A stretch of 64,000 bases of DNA, from contig NZ_AP024488.1 of NCBI RefSeq assembly GCF_021654575.1, forward strand, positions 1,550,001 through 1,614,000. The letters are read 5' to 3'. How positions within the stretch are numbered: position 1 is the first letter of the stretch; every line of letters begins with the position of its first letter. Of this stretch, positions 51,810-61,187 are shown piece after piece. The position numbers were made by a program, and so were the translations under genes. The notes beneath the pieces are model-generated. The model ran no database searches and was not told where the DNA came from. It saw nothing but the letters and a program-made list of their open reading frames with translations. This DNA comes from Desulfoluna limicola (GTDB lineage: Bacteria; Desulfobacterota; Desulfobacteria; Desulfobacterales; Desulfolunaceae).

Positions 51810-53237
51810 TTGAATTTGCGGTTGTGGGTATCGAAGGGGGCATTTCGGGGTGGATCCCTTGTGGTAATCTGTGTGGTTCTTGCTGGCTGTGCGCACAACG
51901 CGATTGCAGGAGATGCAGACTGGTGGGAAACTCCGGGTCAGGCGGCAGTGGTTGACTCTTTTGATGATTATGATGGGTTTGAAGGAGGTCTCGAAGATGA
52001 GGTGTTCGACGAAGGTGAAGTGACTGCCTCAGAGGGCGGTGATCACCAGCTTAAAGGCCCGGATTTGGTATGGCCTGAGGGCCTGGATGGTGTCTACTCC
52101 CATCAGCTGGCCTTCGGCACAAAGGACTCGGATATTATTACCAACCGGTCGTCTCTCCGATGCGAATTTGAGAGGCTCTGGTCTGAGACGATCTTTACCC
52201 GGTTTGATGGCAAAGCCTTCGTCTATTACGGCAGCGATCACATGGCAGAGGCTGAAAACAAACGTGCCCGTTTTGAAGAAAAAGTCCGCGAGCTTTACGT
52301 GCAAACGAGCGGTGATCGCTTCATGGTCAAGGTTGGCAGGCAGGTGGTTGTGTGGGGGGAAACCGAAGCCGAAGTGGTCAATGATGTGGTCTCTCCCAGG
52401 GACCAGACCGAACTGGTGTTTATCGACCTGGAGGATTCAAGGGTAGGTCAGAACATGGTCTCCGCAGAGCTCTACCCCGGCTTCGGGGACATGTTGCTCT
52501 TTGTCTCATTCAACCCCGTGTTCAACGAGACCCCGGAACAGAGGACTCGTTATTTCAGGGGAATAGAGGACCTGAGCGTCACCGAGGAGACATCGGATTT
52601 TTTCGACAATGAGGCCGGGGGGAGGTGGAAAAAGGTCTTTGGAAAGAGTGACCTCGCGCTCATGGCAGCCACCCTGCTTCAGAATGACGGGGTGCTTGTG
52701 TCCGAGGGCGGTAGCGATTACAGAAAGGTCCATGGCAGGTATGCCTTTTACGGCATCGGAGCGAGTCATACCATCGACGGCTTTCTGTTCAAGGCTGATG
52801 TCGCCTTTAAAAACGGGTACGCTCTTCAGGCTGTCACCGGAGACGGCCGGTTGACAGGCCGCCGCCATGATGTCCTGGACGCCGCCCTGGGCATGGAATT
52901 TGATGCCAACGGCCGGTACTCCCTGAATACCGAGTTGACCAATCGCCACATTTTTGGCTTCGAGAGCAACCTCTACCACCAGCAAAAAGACAGTACCGGC
53001 TTTTATCTGCAATACGACAAAAATTTCCTGAGCGACACCCTGGCATTTCAATACAGTTACCATCGACAGCTTCAGGTTTATAACGAGATTCACAAGGCCC
53101 GGCTGGACCACAGCTTTTCGGATCACATCGAGCTGACCCTGGATTATGTCCATTTTGAGAGCCGTGGAGAGGAGAGCTTCCTGTGGGAATACAGGGATGA
53201 AGACAGAGTCAGTGCGGAGTTTAGGTACTTTTTTTGA
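51810..53237 (+). CDS. Outer-membrane beta-barrel protein (DUF1302/porin-like)
   Basis: About 475 aa. No ATG precedes the signal sequence; TTG codons at 51810 or 51816 follow an AGGGGGG site, so a TTG start is likely. The signal carries a possible lipobox (VVLAGCAHN). An acidic stretch (about 45-75) precedes a barrel with long amphipathic strands (FVYYGSDHMAEAENKRARFEEKVRELYVQ, DRFMVKVGRQVVVWGETEA, DTLAFQYSYHRQLQVYNEIH), ending EFRYFF, an aromatic C-terminus for BAM. The KVGRQxxxWGE motif is characteristic of DUF1302-type porins that accompany RND/LolA modules. Likely the outer-membrane receiver. Confidence 0.83.
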   Translation: MNLRLWVSKGAFRGGSLVVICVVLAGCAHNAIAGDADWWETPGQAAVVDSFDDYDGFEGGLEDEVFDEGEVTASEGGDHQLKGPDLVWPEGLDGVYSHQLAFGTKDSDIITNRSSLRCEFERLWSETIFTRFDGKAFVYYGSDHMAEAENKRARFEEKVRELYVQTSGDRFMVKVGRQVVVWGETEAEVVNDVVSPRDQTELVFIDLEDSRVGQNMVSAELYPGFGDMLLFVSFNPVFNETPEQRTRYFRGIEDLSVTEETSDFFDNEAGGRWKKVFGKSDLALMAATLLQNDGVLVSEGGSDYRKVHGRYAFYGIGASHTIDGFLFKADVAFKNGYALQAVTGDGRLTGRRHDVLDAALGMEFDANGRYSLNTELTNRHIFGFESNLYHQQKDSTGFYLQYDKNFLSDTLAFQYSYHRQLQVYNEIHKARLDHSFSDHIELTLDYVHFESRGEESFLWEYRDEDRVSAEFRYFF

Positions 53238-53246
53238 TCTTTTTAT

Positions 53247-53412
53247 GTAACTGTTCAGATCAAAAGTGCCTCCGGCAGCCCAGCCGGGAGCCATACTTTT
53301 GAAACGATTTACAAACAGGTCTCAAATAAGGCGTTCGCTTGACGCAACCGGAATGTTTTTACGGAACTCTATTCAAAAAGCGACCCGCCGGAGGAATCGT
53401 TGAATAGTTTCC
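53247..53412. repeat. MITE-like element
   Basis: Left GTAACTGTTCAG with GCCTCCGGCAGCCC inside; right CCCGCCGGAGG then TGAATAGTTTCC. The interior contains TTTTGAAACGATTTACAAACAGGTCT. A diverged relative of 13260-13442. Confidence 0.72.
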
Positions 53413-53454
53413 ACAAAAAGGTCCATAATAATGCGTTTTACACTGGGGGAATAG

Positions 53455-53859
53455 ATGAACATTCGTCAGGTATTTCTTTTGATCACCGCAGCAGGGCTGG
53501 TTCCCGTGGCGTTGTCCTACGGGCTGATGCCACGGGTCAGCATGGATTTCCTTTTTGGCATTTCCGCAGCTGATGTAAACAACGCCCATATTTTCAGAGC
53601 CGTCATGGGGCTTTATTTGGGTTTCGCGGTGTTTTGGGTGGCAGGGGCGTTCAACGAAGGGGTGAGGGAAGCTTCCCTCTACAGCCTTGTGGTATTTATG
53701 CTGGGCGTCGCGGCGGGAAGGGTGTTGAGCATTCTGGTGGACGGTATGCCCCATTGGTTGATGGTGGTCTATTTGCTGTTGGAGCTGTCTCTTGGATGTG
53801 CCGGTATGCTTCTGTTAAAAAAGGCTGAGCAAAAATCTATCGCAGGGCAGAGTTTGTAG
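53455..53859 (+). CDS. DUF4345 membrane protein
   Basis: 134 aa with four hydrophobic segments. It starts MNIRQVFLLITAAGLVPVALSYGL and includes NAHIFRAVMGLYLGFAVFWVAGAF and the last segment VVYLLLELSLGCAGMLLL, the DUF4345 layout. Function unknown. It is the last gene of the strand-consistent envelope set and may or may not belong to it functionally, since a MITE-like element separates it from the outer-membrane gene. Confidence 0.8.
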   Translation: MNIRQVFLLITAAGLVPVALSYGLMPRVSMDFLFGISAADVNNAHIFRAVMGLYLGFAVFWVAGAFNEGVREASLYSLVVFMLGVAAGRVLSILVDGMPHWLMVVYLLLELSLGCAGMLLLKKAEQKSIAGQSL

Positions 53860-54037
53860 TCACTATTTATTTCGATGACGTGACAGCTAAGTTCATTATG
53901 GCGCATCTTTTCCATTGGTTCGGCACAGCCTGTAAACGTTGAATGAGGTCATATGTGATTATTTTCATGATGGAATAAAATGAAGGGCCGTTTGTTTCAT
54001 GAGAGCCATAAGGTAGTTTGGCATCCCAATCGCTTTT

Positions 54038-54063
54038 GAGGTGGCGCACCTCGCCGCCGGAGG
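54038..54063. repeat. Intergenic repeat half-unit
   Basis: TTTTGAGGTGGCGCACCTC plus GCCGCCGGAGG, seven bases beyond the stop codon of the minus-strand polymerase gene. Confidence 0.65.
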
Positions 54064-54069
54064 TTTCAA

Positions 54070-56463
54070 TTAAAACAGGTTCAACTGCCGTCCGTGGATG
54101 ATCTCATTGTACGATTTGTCAAAGAAGATCATGACCGAGTCGAAAATGGGTTTGAGCTGTTTTTCGATGTAGTGGGGGTAGTCAAGGTCGTCGTGGGGGA
54201 GTTCCACGGGGATGGGGCCCCTTAAGGTCATCACATACCGGCTCTCTTTGGCGTTTGCGCCGGCATCGCCCAGGAGGAGGGCGGCTTTTACGTGGGGCGG
54301 GATGGCTTTGGTGTACTCTTTGGGAGATTTGGTGAGGCGTTTTTTATAAATCAGGTCCTGATCGTAGACGTGGTTTTTAAGGTCTGCAACTTTTTGTTTG
54401 AGCCACCCGTCCACATCCTCGTCGTGGAAAATCCGCTGGAACAATTCGTACTGGAGGTCTCGGGCAAATCGCGTCCAGTCGGAGCGGACGAACTCAAGGC
54501 CGGTGAGAACCAGCTCTTCTTTTCCATCCTTCATGATGATCCCGGCATACCGTTTTTTGGCACTCTCGCCGCCGCCGCGCAGGGAGGGGAGAAAAAACCG
54601 GAGGAAGTGCTTTTCGAATTCCAATTCCAGTTGGGACTCGAGGCCAAAGTCCTCCCTGATTTTGCCGTCCATGAACGCATTGAGCCGTGAAACAAGCTTC
54701 TCAGGAGCCGTCGCGTCAGCGATCTCTTCCTCTTTCAGCTTTACAAAGACCGAATCGGTGTCCCCGTAGATGACATCGTAACCGCTTTCTTCCAGATAGC
54801 TCCGGGTGGATTTCAGGACCCATTGCCCGGTGCCGGTGATGGCGGACGGCAGATCCGGGTGGTAAAAGCGGCATCCGGGGGTTCCCATGACGCCATAGAA
54901 ACTGTTCATGAGAATCTTGATGGCCTGGGAAAGGTGAGGGTCTTTGTTTTTCTTGGCATGCTCCCGCATGTCCATAAGACGTCGGATATACCCGGGAAGC
55001 ACATGGGTGGTACGGGAAAAGGAGAGCCCCACAGGGGTGTCAATGGGGTCTGCTCCTGCCTTCAGCCGTGAGAGAGGATCGATCTTGAAGGTGCGGATAA
55101 TCGAAGGGTACAGGCTTTTGAAGTCAAGAACCACCACGTGCTCGTAAAGGCCCGGCTCTTTGGAGAAAACATATCCGCCTTTGGCGTGGCCTTCGCTTTT
55201 TACATCACGGATGTTTATGGCCACCAGCCCGTGTCGATGGACCTGGGGCAGCATGAAATGGTCAAATGCGGCCACGGACATGCCGACCCTGTCCATGGCA
55301 AGCCCGGTGATGATGGCCCGCTTGAAGAGATGATCGATGAGGCCTGTCTTATCAAAAATATCCGAGACCAGGGTGCAGTCCAGAAGGTTGTACCGGGCAA
55401 GGGCGACTTTGTCTTCCCGGAAGCGGCGCTCGATTTCGGCCACCTTGTCAACTCCTTCGCCAATGTCTTTGCCGGTTCCCAACAGCTCTGCGGCTACCGT
55501 CTCCAGCCTGAAGTTGTCGAAGGAGTAAAACGCGCCGCGCAGGGCAGGGGGGCCGTCAATGACGATTCGACCTGAGGCATCGACGCGGTAGACACCTTTC
55601 CGCACCTCGCGGATTCTGGCCGTTCGTCGGTCCCGTCCGAGTAAAAAGGGAACCCCGAGTGCGTTGCACTTTTTTTCAAGAAAGAGAAGGTCAAAGCCAA
55701 TGACGTGCCAGCCGATGAGGATATCGGGATCGAAGGTCCTTAAGGCCGTCAGAAAGCCCTGGAGCAGTTGCTTTTCAGTTTCCACACGGTACAGGAAGCC
55801 GCCGTCAGGAAGTGCTTCACAGAGTTTCCCCGGAAAAAGTCCCGACTCAGCGCGAGCACCCCGGGGCTCCTTGACCGTGGACGCGCCGGCATCGTGCATC
55901 AGGACGAGACCGACGTTGGATTTTTTGCCATCCCCTCTATCAGGGCCTGTGACGTGACAGGCAATGGAGTAGAGTTCGCCCCTTTGTCCTGTTTCGATAT
56001 CCAGAGAGAGCACTGAGAGTCGTGGGGTGTACTCGGTTTTTCTTATTTCGGGATCGACAAAATGGAGCACGCCGTCCCGGAGCCTGGGTTGCCCGTATAT
56101 GTCAACGCTCCCGTGGATAAACCGCTCCATGAGGTAGCGCTCTTCCGGGTAGACATCCGCCTCGAAGGTCTGGATGGTCAGCTCCTCATAAACCTTGCGG
56201 GCTTCGAAGAAGAGGCTCTGGGTTTTGAAGTAGAGGGCATCCACCGGGTGGCCGAGAAAGTCGGTGAGCTCCACGGCCCGTCGTTCGCAGTGAAAGGATG
56301 TCCTGGGGAGGACAGCATCTCTGCGGATGAAAAAGAGGGGGCGATGATCTGTAACGGTCACCTCAAAGGGACCCCGATCACTGATGCCAGCATACCTGAG
56401 GCAATGGCTGTCCCCTGCATCCATCCGTTCCCGTGTCAGTATGTATCCTTTCAGCATGTCCAT
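54070..56463 (-). CDS. polB: DNA polymerase II (family B)
   Basis: 797 aa from the ATG at 56463 (ATG 56457 also possible; neither has a strong ribosome site). Family B polymerase with 3'-5' exonuclease: Exo I SLDIETG (D155, E157), Exo II in IGWHVIGFDLLFL, and Exo III YNLLDCTLV. The polymerase motifs are A, VVLDFKSLYPSII; B, KILMNSFYGVMG; and C, YGDTDSVFV (D568 and D570). The last residues, GRQLNLF, form a beta-clamp-binding tail as in E. coli Pol II. Typically a repair/translesion polymerase. Present alone, with no SOS box that I can recognise. Confidence 0.95.
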   Translation of the reverse strand: MDMLKGYILTRERMDAGDSHCLRYAGISDRGPFEVTVTDHRPLFFIRRDAVLPRTSFHCERRAVELTDFLGHPVDALYFKTQSLFFEARKVYEELTIQTFEADVYPEERYLMERFIHGSVDIYGQPRLRDGVLHFVDPEIRKTEYTPRLSVLSLDIETGQRGELYSIACHVTGPDRGDGKKSNVGLVLMHDAGASTVKEPRGARAESGLFPGKLCEALPDGGFLYRVETEKQLLQGFLTALRTFDPDILIGWHVIGFDLLFLEKKCNALGVPFLLGRDRRTARIREVRKGVYRVDASGRIVIDGPPALRGAFYSFDNFRLETVAAELLGTGKDIGEGVDKVAEIERRFREDKVALARYNLLDCTLVSDIFDKTGLIDHLFKRAIITGLAMDRVGMSVAAFDHFMLPQVHRHGLVAINIRDVKSEGHAKGGYVFSKEPGLYEHVVVLDFKSLYPSIIRTFKIDPLSRLKAGADPIDTPVGLSFSRTTHVLPGYIRRLMDMREHAKKNKDPHLSQAIKILMNSFYGVMGTPGCRFYHPDLPSAITGTGQWVLKSTRSYLEESGYDVIYGDTDSVFVKLKEEEIADATAPEKLVSRLNAFMDGKIREDFGLESQLELEFEKHFLRFFLPSLRGGGESAKKRYAGIIMKDGKEELVLTGLEFVRSDWTRFARDLQYELFQRIFHDEDVDGWLKQKVADLKNHVYDQDLIYKKRLTKSPKEYTKAIPPHVKAALLLGDAGANAKESRYVMTLRGPIPVELPHDDLDYPHYIEKQLKPIFDSVMIFFDKSYNEIIHGRQLNLF

Positions 56464-56607
56464 GCTTATCTCAATAACAGGCTGCACTGAAAAAAACAAT
56501 TTGCAGGGATGGCAAGCGTTGCGATACCTCTCCACGTCGCCACAGACTCGTTAAGCCCAAACGGTATGGATTGAGGACATCGGTGATGCAATCGAAACTG
56601 CGCTCAA

Positions 56608-56683
56608 AACCTGTTTGTCAAACGTTTCAAAAGTCTGGCCCCCGGCAGGGCCGCCGGAGGCAACGTTGAGCTGAATAGTGACG
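56608..56683. repeat. Intergenic repeat, right unit with outer motif
   Basis: ACCTGTTTGTCAAACGTTTC, GGCCCCCGGCAGGGCC hairpin, GCCGCCGGAGGC, then GCTGAATAGTGAC (56670-56682). Confidence 0.78.
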
Positions 56684-56781
56684 TTGTCTTTTTCTTATTC
56701 GATGCGAGTGAGGGCCCGGAACTTCTGACGACAGCATAAGCCATAAAGCCCCAGCGCCTAACAGGGCTGCGGCGTTTGTTT

Positions 56782-58908
56782 TTACTGAACCATGTATCCC
56801 TTCTTTTTTCGCCACAGCCCGGCACCTATGGATGCCAGTCCTGCCAAGACCATGGTGGAAAGCGTTTTTCGATTAGCATGAGTCGGTGCGTTTGAAGCAG
56901 CGATGAAACAGGGGCCATAGCCATCGCCGGGTTCAGTGGCAGCCGGTGTATCCGCTGTATCCGATGTTTCTGGTAGGCCATGATGATAATAATAAATGGG
57001 ACTGCCCACCGTGGACGGGAAAAAATCCGCTTTTCCATCCCCATCCACGTCGGCAACGGAAATCATGCCAAAATATCCTGGCGGAAACTCAGCAAAGGGG
57101 TTGTCGGCCCCGGCGCGCATCGTGAAACTCATTTCCGCGGGAGAGCCGGTGTTTTCGTAGAATTCGAATCCAACGTCCGAACCATTCATTCCGCCAGCCA
57201 GAATAAGATCATAATCTCCGTCTCCATCGACGTCAGCAAGTTCTGGGGTACTCATTGAATCGGGCATGCCATGGGGGCTGGCATCTTCCTCCGTAAAAAC
57301 AGCTTTTTCCGGTGTTCCGGTATTGCGATAAAAAGTCATTCCGTTGACGCTGCTGCTGGAGATAAGGTCCAGGTCCCCGTCCCTGTCCAGGTCTGCAAGT
57401 GTTACAAAGGATGCGTAAATGTCTATCTTTCCAAAGGGATTGTCCTCTTCGGCGGTGGGCATTTCAAACGATGGTGTTGTGGCGTTTCCGATATTCTCGA
57501 AGTAGATGAGCCCTTTTGAGCTTACCAAAAGGTCCAGGTCGCCGTCGCCATCCATGTCCGCAAAACGTGTTGCCATGAAAAAATGGTCATCGGGTCCGCC
57601 TTCAACCAGTGGCTCCGCTTTTTCATAGTGAGGCTCCCCGGCACTGCCCATATTTGTGTAAGTCATCACGCTGTTGGGATGGTCGTTATGAGGGATATGG
57701 GACACAAAGGCATCTAAGTCCCCGTCTCCGTCGATGTCGGCGAAGGACACCGTCGAGAGGACAGACTCGTTTAAATCGATGGCATCAATGCCAAGGGTGT
57801 TGGTCTGGGCCCGAAACTCGGGGTTTTCTGCCCCCCCGACGTTCTCATAGCACATGACAGGCAACAAGTAGTTGCTGAAAAAGAGATCGAGGTCTCCATC
57901 CCCATCAATATCCATCATTGAACAAAGGAGACCTCCGATTTGGCTGAAGGCATCGAAAGGATTCGCGTCTGCTGTTTGCTCAGAAAAGGAGGCCTTGGTT
58001 GCTGTTCCCGTGTTGTTGAAGAAACGGACACCATTACCGCTTGTGAGGATAAGATCTCGATCTCCATCGGTATCTATGTCGGCAAAGAGCGGGATGCTTT
58101 CACTGTCGCCAGACGACAGGTTAACTCCTGAAAAAGGGCTGTTTTCACCGGTCTGCTCGATGAAGGAGCCGGTTGTGCCCTGTGGAAAAAAGTGAAGGGT
58201 GGTATGTGTGTGGTCACCATCAACAAGGATGAGGTCCGCTCGGCCATCCCCGGTGAGATCGGTGAGGCTGCCTTGGGCGTATTGAGATAGACTGATCGTC
58301 TTGAAAGGATTTTCAGCGTCTTCAGCAAGTCGGAAACTGGGAGCCGATGGCGTGCCTTCATTGAGGTAGCAGTTGAGTTGTGTCTTGCCGGCAAGGTATT
58401 CAGCGTACAGAAGATCCACGTCACCATCAGAATCAACGTCACCAAAGGATACCTTGGGTTGGTTGAGGGAGATCTCACCAAAGGGGTTGTCGGAATCCGA
58501 TGCCTTTGTGAAAACAGCGGTTCCCTGTGTATCGGTGTTCCTGTAAAAATCCAGCTTGTATGAACTCGCCCCGCCGTCATCGGAAGGGGTCCACCTTACC
58601 AGTACCGCATCCAAGTCGGAGTCACCGTCAACGTCAACAAAGAGCGGTGCAGTGGCTATACCAAATGCCTCTGCATGTGAAAGGGGGTTGCTGAAATTCA
58701 TCAGGGGCACAAAGGGCCCCATTTCAGCGGCATGAACCGTTTCCGCTGCGATGTTCACGGAACCGGCAATGGCAAGGGCTGCCGTGGTCCGGAGCAGGAC
58801 ATCGGTTATCCGCAGAGCACGGCAGGGGCTGAGGAGCTGGGGATGATGCAGCAGCTCATGGGACGGGGCACCGGAAAGCGCGTGAGAATGTTCAGGGTGT
58901 GTAATCAA
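56782..58908 (-). CDS. Secreted FG-GAP/VCBS repeat protein with C-terminal sorting-like tail
   Basis: 708 aa. It starts at TTG 58908, six bases after AGGAGG; no ATG fits. A long leader with a hydrophobic stretch (TTAALAIAGSVNIAAETVHAAE) precedes about ten FG-GAP/VCBS-type calcium-binding repeats (FVDVDGDSDLDAVLV, FADIDTDGDRDLILT, FADMDGDGDLDLLVS), forming a beta-propeller. The C-terminus GYGPCFIAAS, then a spacer, hydrophobic TMVLAGLASIGAGL and RKKKG, resembles a cysteine-based sorting or anchoring signal of the CFIA type found in Desulfobacterota. Last gene of the operon starting at 61856. Confidence 0.85.
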   Translation of the reverse strand: MITHPEHSHALSGAPSHELLHHPQLLSPCRALRITDVLLRTTAALAIAGSVNIAAETVHAAEMGPFVPLMNFSNPLSHAEAFGIATAPLFVDVDGDSDLDAVLVRWTPSDDGGASSYKLDFYRNTDTQGTAVFTKASDSDNPFGEISLNQPKVSFGDVDSDGDVDLLYAEYLAGKTQLNCYLNEGTPSAPSFRLAEDAENPFKTISLSQYAQGSLTDLTGDGRADLILVDGDHTHTTLHFFPQGTTGSFIEQTGENSPFSGVNLSSGDSESIPLFADIDTDGDRDLILTSGNGVRFFNNTGTATKASFSEQTADANPFDAFSQIGGLLCSMMDIDGDGDLDLFFSNYLLPVMCYENVGGAENPEFRAQTNTLGIDAIDLNESVLSTVSFADIDGDGDLDAFVSHIPHNDHPNSVMTYTNMGSAGEPHYEKAEPLVEGGPDDHFFMATRFADMDGDGDLDLLVSSKGLIYFENIGNATTPSFEMPTAEEDNPFGKIDIYASFVTLADLDRDGDLDLISSSSVNGMTFYRNTGTPEKAVFTEEDASPHGMPDSMSTPELADVDGDGDYDLILAGGMNGSDVGFEFYENTGSPAEMSFTMRAGADNPFAEFPPGYFGMISVADVDGDGKADFFPSTVGSPIYYYHHGLPETSDTADTPAATEPGDGYGPCFIAASNAPTHANRKTLSTMVLAGLASIGAGLWRKKKGYMVQ

Positions 58909-58963
58909 GGGGGACCTCCTGTTTCAAAACATATGGCAAACACCAACCGAGGTGTTTCAGATG

Positions 58964-60070
58964 TCAGCTGTGGTGATCTGTTTTTAAGAAAATATTTACG
59001 TTCGATTCATGCTTGCTTTTTGTGGTGATGACATGTGTGATTTCGTCGGTTTTAAACCCCATGGACATGGGGTGCATTGAGTCATCCAGGACACGGACGT
59101 CGAAAAGATCGGTGATGATGCCGTCCAGCCGGACCCAGTGGGCGACTGCCCCCGTGGAAAGGTCCACAAAGAGGAGGCCGCAGAAGGGGGCTTCACCGTT
59201 TGATAACCGCGTGTCCAGGAGAGGCCCCTGAAAGCGTGTTTCCCCATGTGGCTGTGAGACACCAATGACCGCCGTGTTTCCCACAAAGTCCAGGCCACGG
59301 GTAAAACCGGGGCAGAAGGCCACCGGCTCAAACCGGCCGGCGTGTTCATCCACTACCCCGAATTCACCGGTGCCGGCGTTGTGAAGCCAGAGGCGGTTGC
59401 GAAAGATGCGCGGGGAGTGGGGCATGGAAAGGCCCCGGACGATCACCTCGCTTGAAGGGATATCGAAAAGGAGGCCACCGCGTTCTCGGTCGTCCCGCCA
59501 TCCAGAGACGCTGTCGCTCGCGCTGCAGCAGGTGGCATAGGCCGGCCTGCCGTGGCGAAGGGCCAGGCCGTTCAAATGGCACCGGTTTCCGGGGGCGAGT
59601 TCCGATATGAACGGCGGCATCCAGACAGGCCGGAAGCTGTAGCGATCACTCACCGCTGCCACGCAGTTGTAGCGGGTGTTGACGAAAAAGAGTTCGCCCT
59701 GCGCTCCACAGGCCAGGTCGTGGGTGTCGAGGTCGCCGGTGGTGATGGCTTCACGAGGGATATAGAGGCGGTCGTGGCCCTTGAATCGTTGGCCGGGTTC
59801 CAGCACGTTTTCAAAGCGCCAGATCTGGTAACGGGTGGCCAGAAAGAGGCTGTCGTCCCGGAGGCAGAGGCCTGTGGCGTAATCGTAATGCCGCTCTGAG
59901 GCTGAAAGGTGGCCCTTTTCGTTGACCCCGAGAAAAAAGAGGCGGCTTGTCTGACAGGTCGTAAAGGCAAGGGAGATGTTTCGGGCCACCAGCCACTCGG
60001 GCAGGCCGGGGGAGCCGGTGATGGAGAGGGTCGTATCGCTGTGCGGGTTTGTCGGTTGGGTCTGGCTCAT
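58964..60070 (-). CDS. TIGR03032 family protein, copy 1
   Basis: 368 aa. The ATG at 60070 overlaps the upstream gene's stop (ATGA), with AAGGAG five bases before. Characteristic segments: ISLAFTTCQTSRLFFLG near the start, DLACGAQGELFFVNTRYNC, WMPPFISELAPGNRCHLNGLAL, GLSMPHSPRIFRNRLWLHNAGTGEFGVVD, and CPGFTRGLDFVGNTAVIGVSQ. Together they suggest a six- or seven-bladed propeller. No signal peptide. Function of the family is unknown; members often occur near secreted or cell-surface repeat proteins. Tandem with copy 2. Confidence 0.85.
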   Translation of the reverse strand: MSQTQPTNPHSDTTLSITGSPGLPEWLVARNISLAFTTCQTSRLFFLGVNEKGHLSASERHYDYATGLCLRDDSLFLATRYQIWRFENVLEPGQRFKGHDRLYIPREAITTGDLDTHDLACGAQGELFFVNTRYNCVAAVSDRYSFRPVWMPPFISELAPGNRCHLNGLALRHGRPAYATCCSASDSVSGWRDDRERGGLLFDIPSSEVIVRGLSMPHSPRIFRNRLWLHNAGTGEFGVVDEHAGRFEPVAFCPGFTRGLDFVGNTAVIGVSQPHGETRFQGPLLDTRLSNGEAPFCGLLFVDLSTGAVAHWVRLDGIITDLFDVRVLDDSMHPMSMGFKTDEITHVITTKSKHESNVNIFLKTDHHS

Positions 60071-61179
60071 GCGCACTCCTTACGGGCCAGGCGCGCACCA
60101 ACCGGATCGATGGTCACACGGGTCTGGATCTCATCGGATTGGAACCCAAGGGCCATGGGGCAGGAGACTCCGGGGAGTACCTGGACGTCGTAGAGTTCGG
60201 AGACGGCACCGTGAAAGCGCAGACTGTGCTGAATCCTGCCTGAGGTGATGTCCACAAAGCAAAGGGCGCAGATGGCCTCACCAGCATGTGCGTTCAGAGA
60301 CGCCCCCAGGGGAAGCCCATCAAAATCACAGCCGTCACGGGCCTTGGAGACACCCACCACCGCTATATGGTTAAAAAATGCCAAGCCCCTCAGGTAACCG
60401 GGAAACGAACAGACAGGGATAAAGCGTTGCCGACGTATGTCCACAACCCCCAGCTCGCCTGTGCCAGAGTTCAGAAGCCAGAGCTGGTTCCCATGAATGC
60501 GCGGGGAGTGGGGAACGCAGAGATCGGTAAGAATGGGTTTTCCGGTCCTTACATCCATCAGGCATCCGCCTTTGGCTTGATCTTCGCGCCATCCATGGGG
60601 GGCATCGCTCTGGTTGCGCAGGGTGACATACCGGGGGATGCCGCAGTCCATGGCCATGCCGTTTAAATGGCATCGGTCCTCCGGAAGAAGGGCGGAGATA
60701 AATGGCGGCTTCCAGACTGGCTGAAAACTGTGGGTGTGGCTGAGCCCTGACAGGCAGCTGAAGAGGGTGTTGACGAAGAGAAGTTGGCCGTTGGCATCCA
60801 GGGCAAGGTCATGGGTGTTCAGGTGACCGGTGGTCCAGCAGCGCCTGGGGACATAGAGACGGTCACAATCCCCAGGGCCGGGGCCAAGGATGTTGTCCAA
60901 TCGCCAGATTTGATCCCGGGTGGCCATAAAGAGGCGACCTTCGCCATCCACATGGAGCCCGAGGGGACGTTCAAACCGCCGGTCAAAGAGGGAGAGACGG
61001 CCATTCGGCTTGCTCCCGAGGAGAAAGAGTCGGTTGGTCCGGCAGGCGGTAAAGGCGAGGCTGAACGCCTGGCTCCTGAACCACTCGGGAAACCCATCGC
61101 TCCACGAAAAGGAAAGGCCGGTCCTGGCCGAGTCCTTGTTCTGGCGGGGGATGGTGTTGTCTTCTGTCAAATCATTCAT
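60067..61179 (-). CDS. TIGR03032 family protein, copy 2
   Basis: 370 aa, starting at ATG 61179 (an upstream ATG at 61218 would overlap the barrel gene's 3' end and lacks support). Same motifs as copy 1: FSLAFTACRTNRLFLLG, THDLALDANGQLLFVNTLFSC, WKPPFISALLPEDRCHLNGMAM, VPHSPRIHGNQLWLLNSGTGELGVVD, PGYLRGLAFFNHIAVVGVS. Roughly half the residues appear shared, an old tandem duplication. Translationally coupled to copy 1 by a 4-base overlap. Confidence 0.85.
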   Translation of the reverse strand: MNDLTEDNTIPRQNKDSARTGLSFSWSDGFPEWFRSQAFSLAFTACRTNRLFLLGSKPNGRLSLFDRRFERPLGLHVDGEGRLFMATRDQIWRLDNILGPGPGDCDRLYVPRRCWTTGHLNTHDLALDANGQLLFVNTLFSCLSGLSHTHSFQPVWKPPFISALLPEDRCHLNGMAMDCGIPRYVTLRNQSDAPHGWREDQAKGGCLMDVRTGKPILTDLCVPHSPRIHGNQLWLLNSGTGELGVVDIRRQRFIPVCSFPGYLRGLAFFNHIAVVGVSKARDGCDFDGLPLGASLNAHAGEAICALCFVDITSGRIQHSLRFHGAVSELYDVQVLPGVSCPMALGFQSDEIQTRVTIDPVGARLARKECA

Positions 61180-61187
61180 GGGATACA

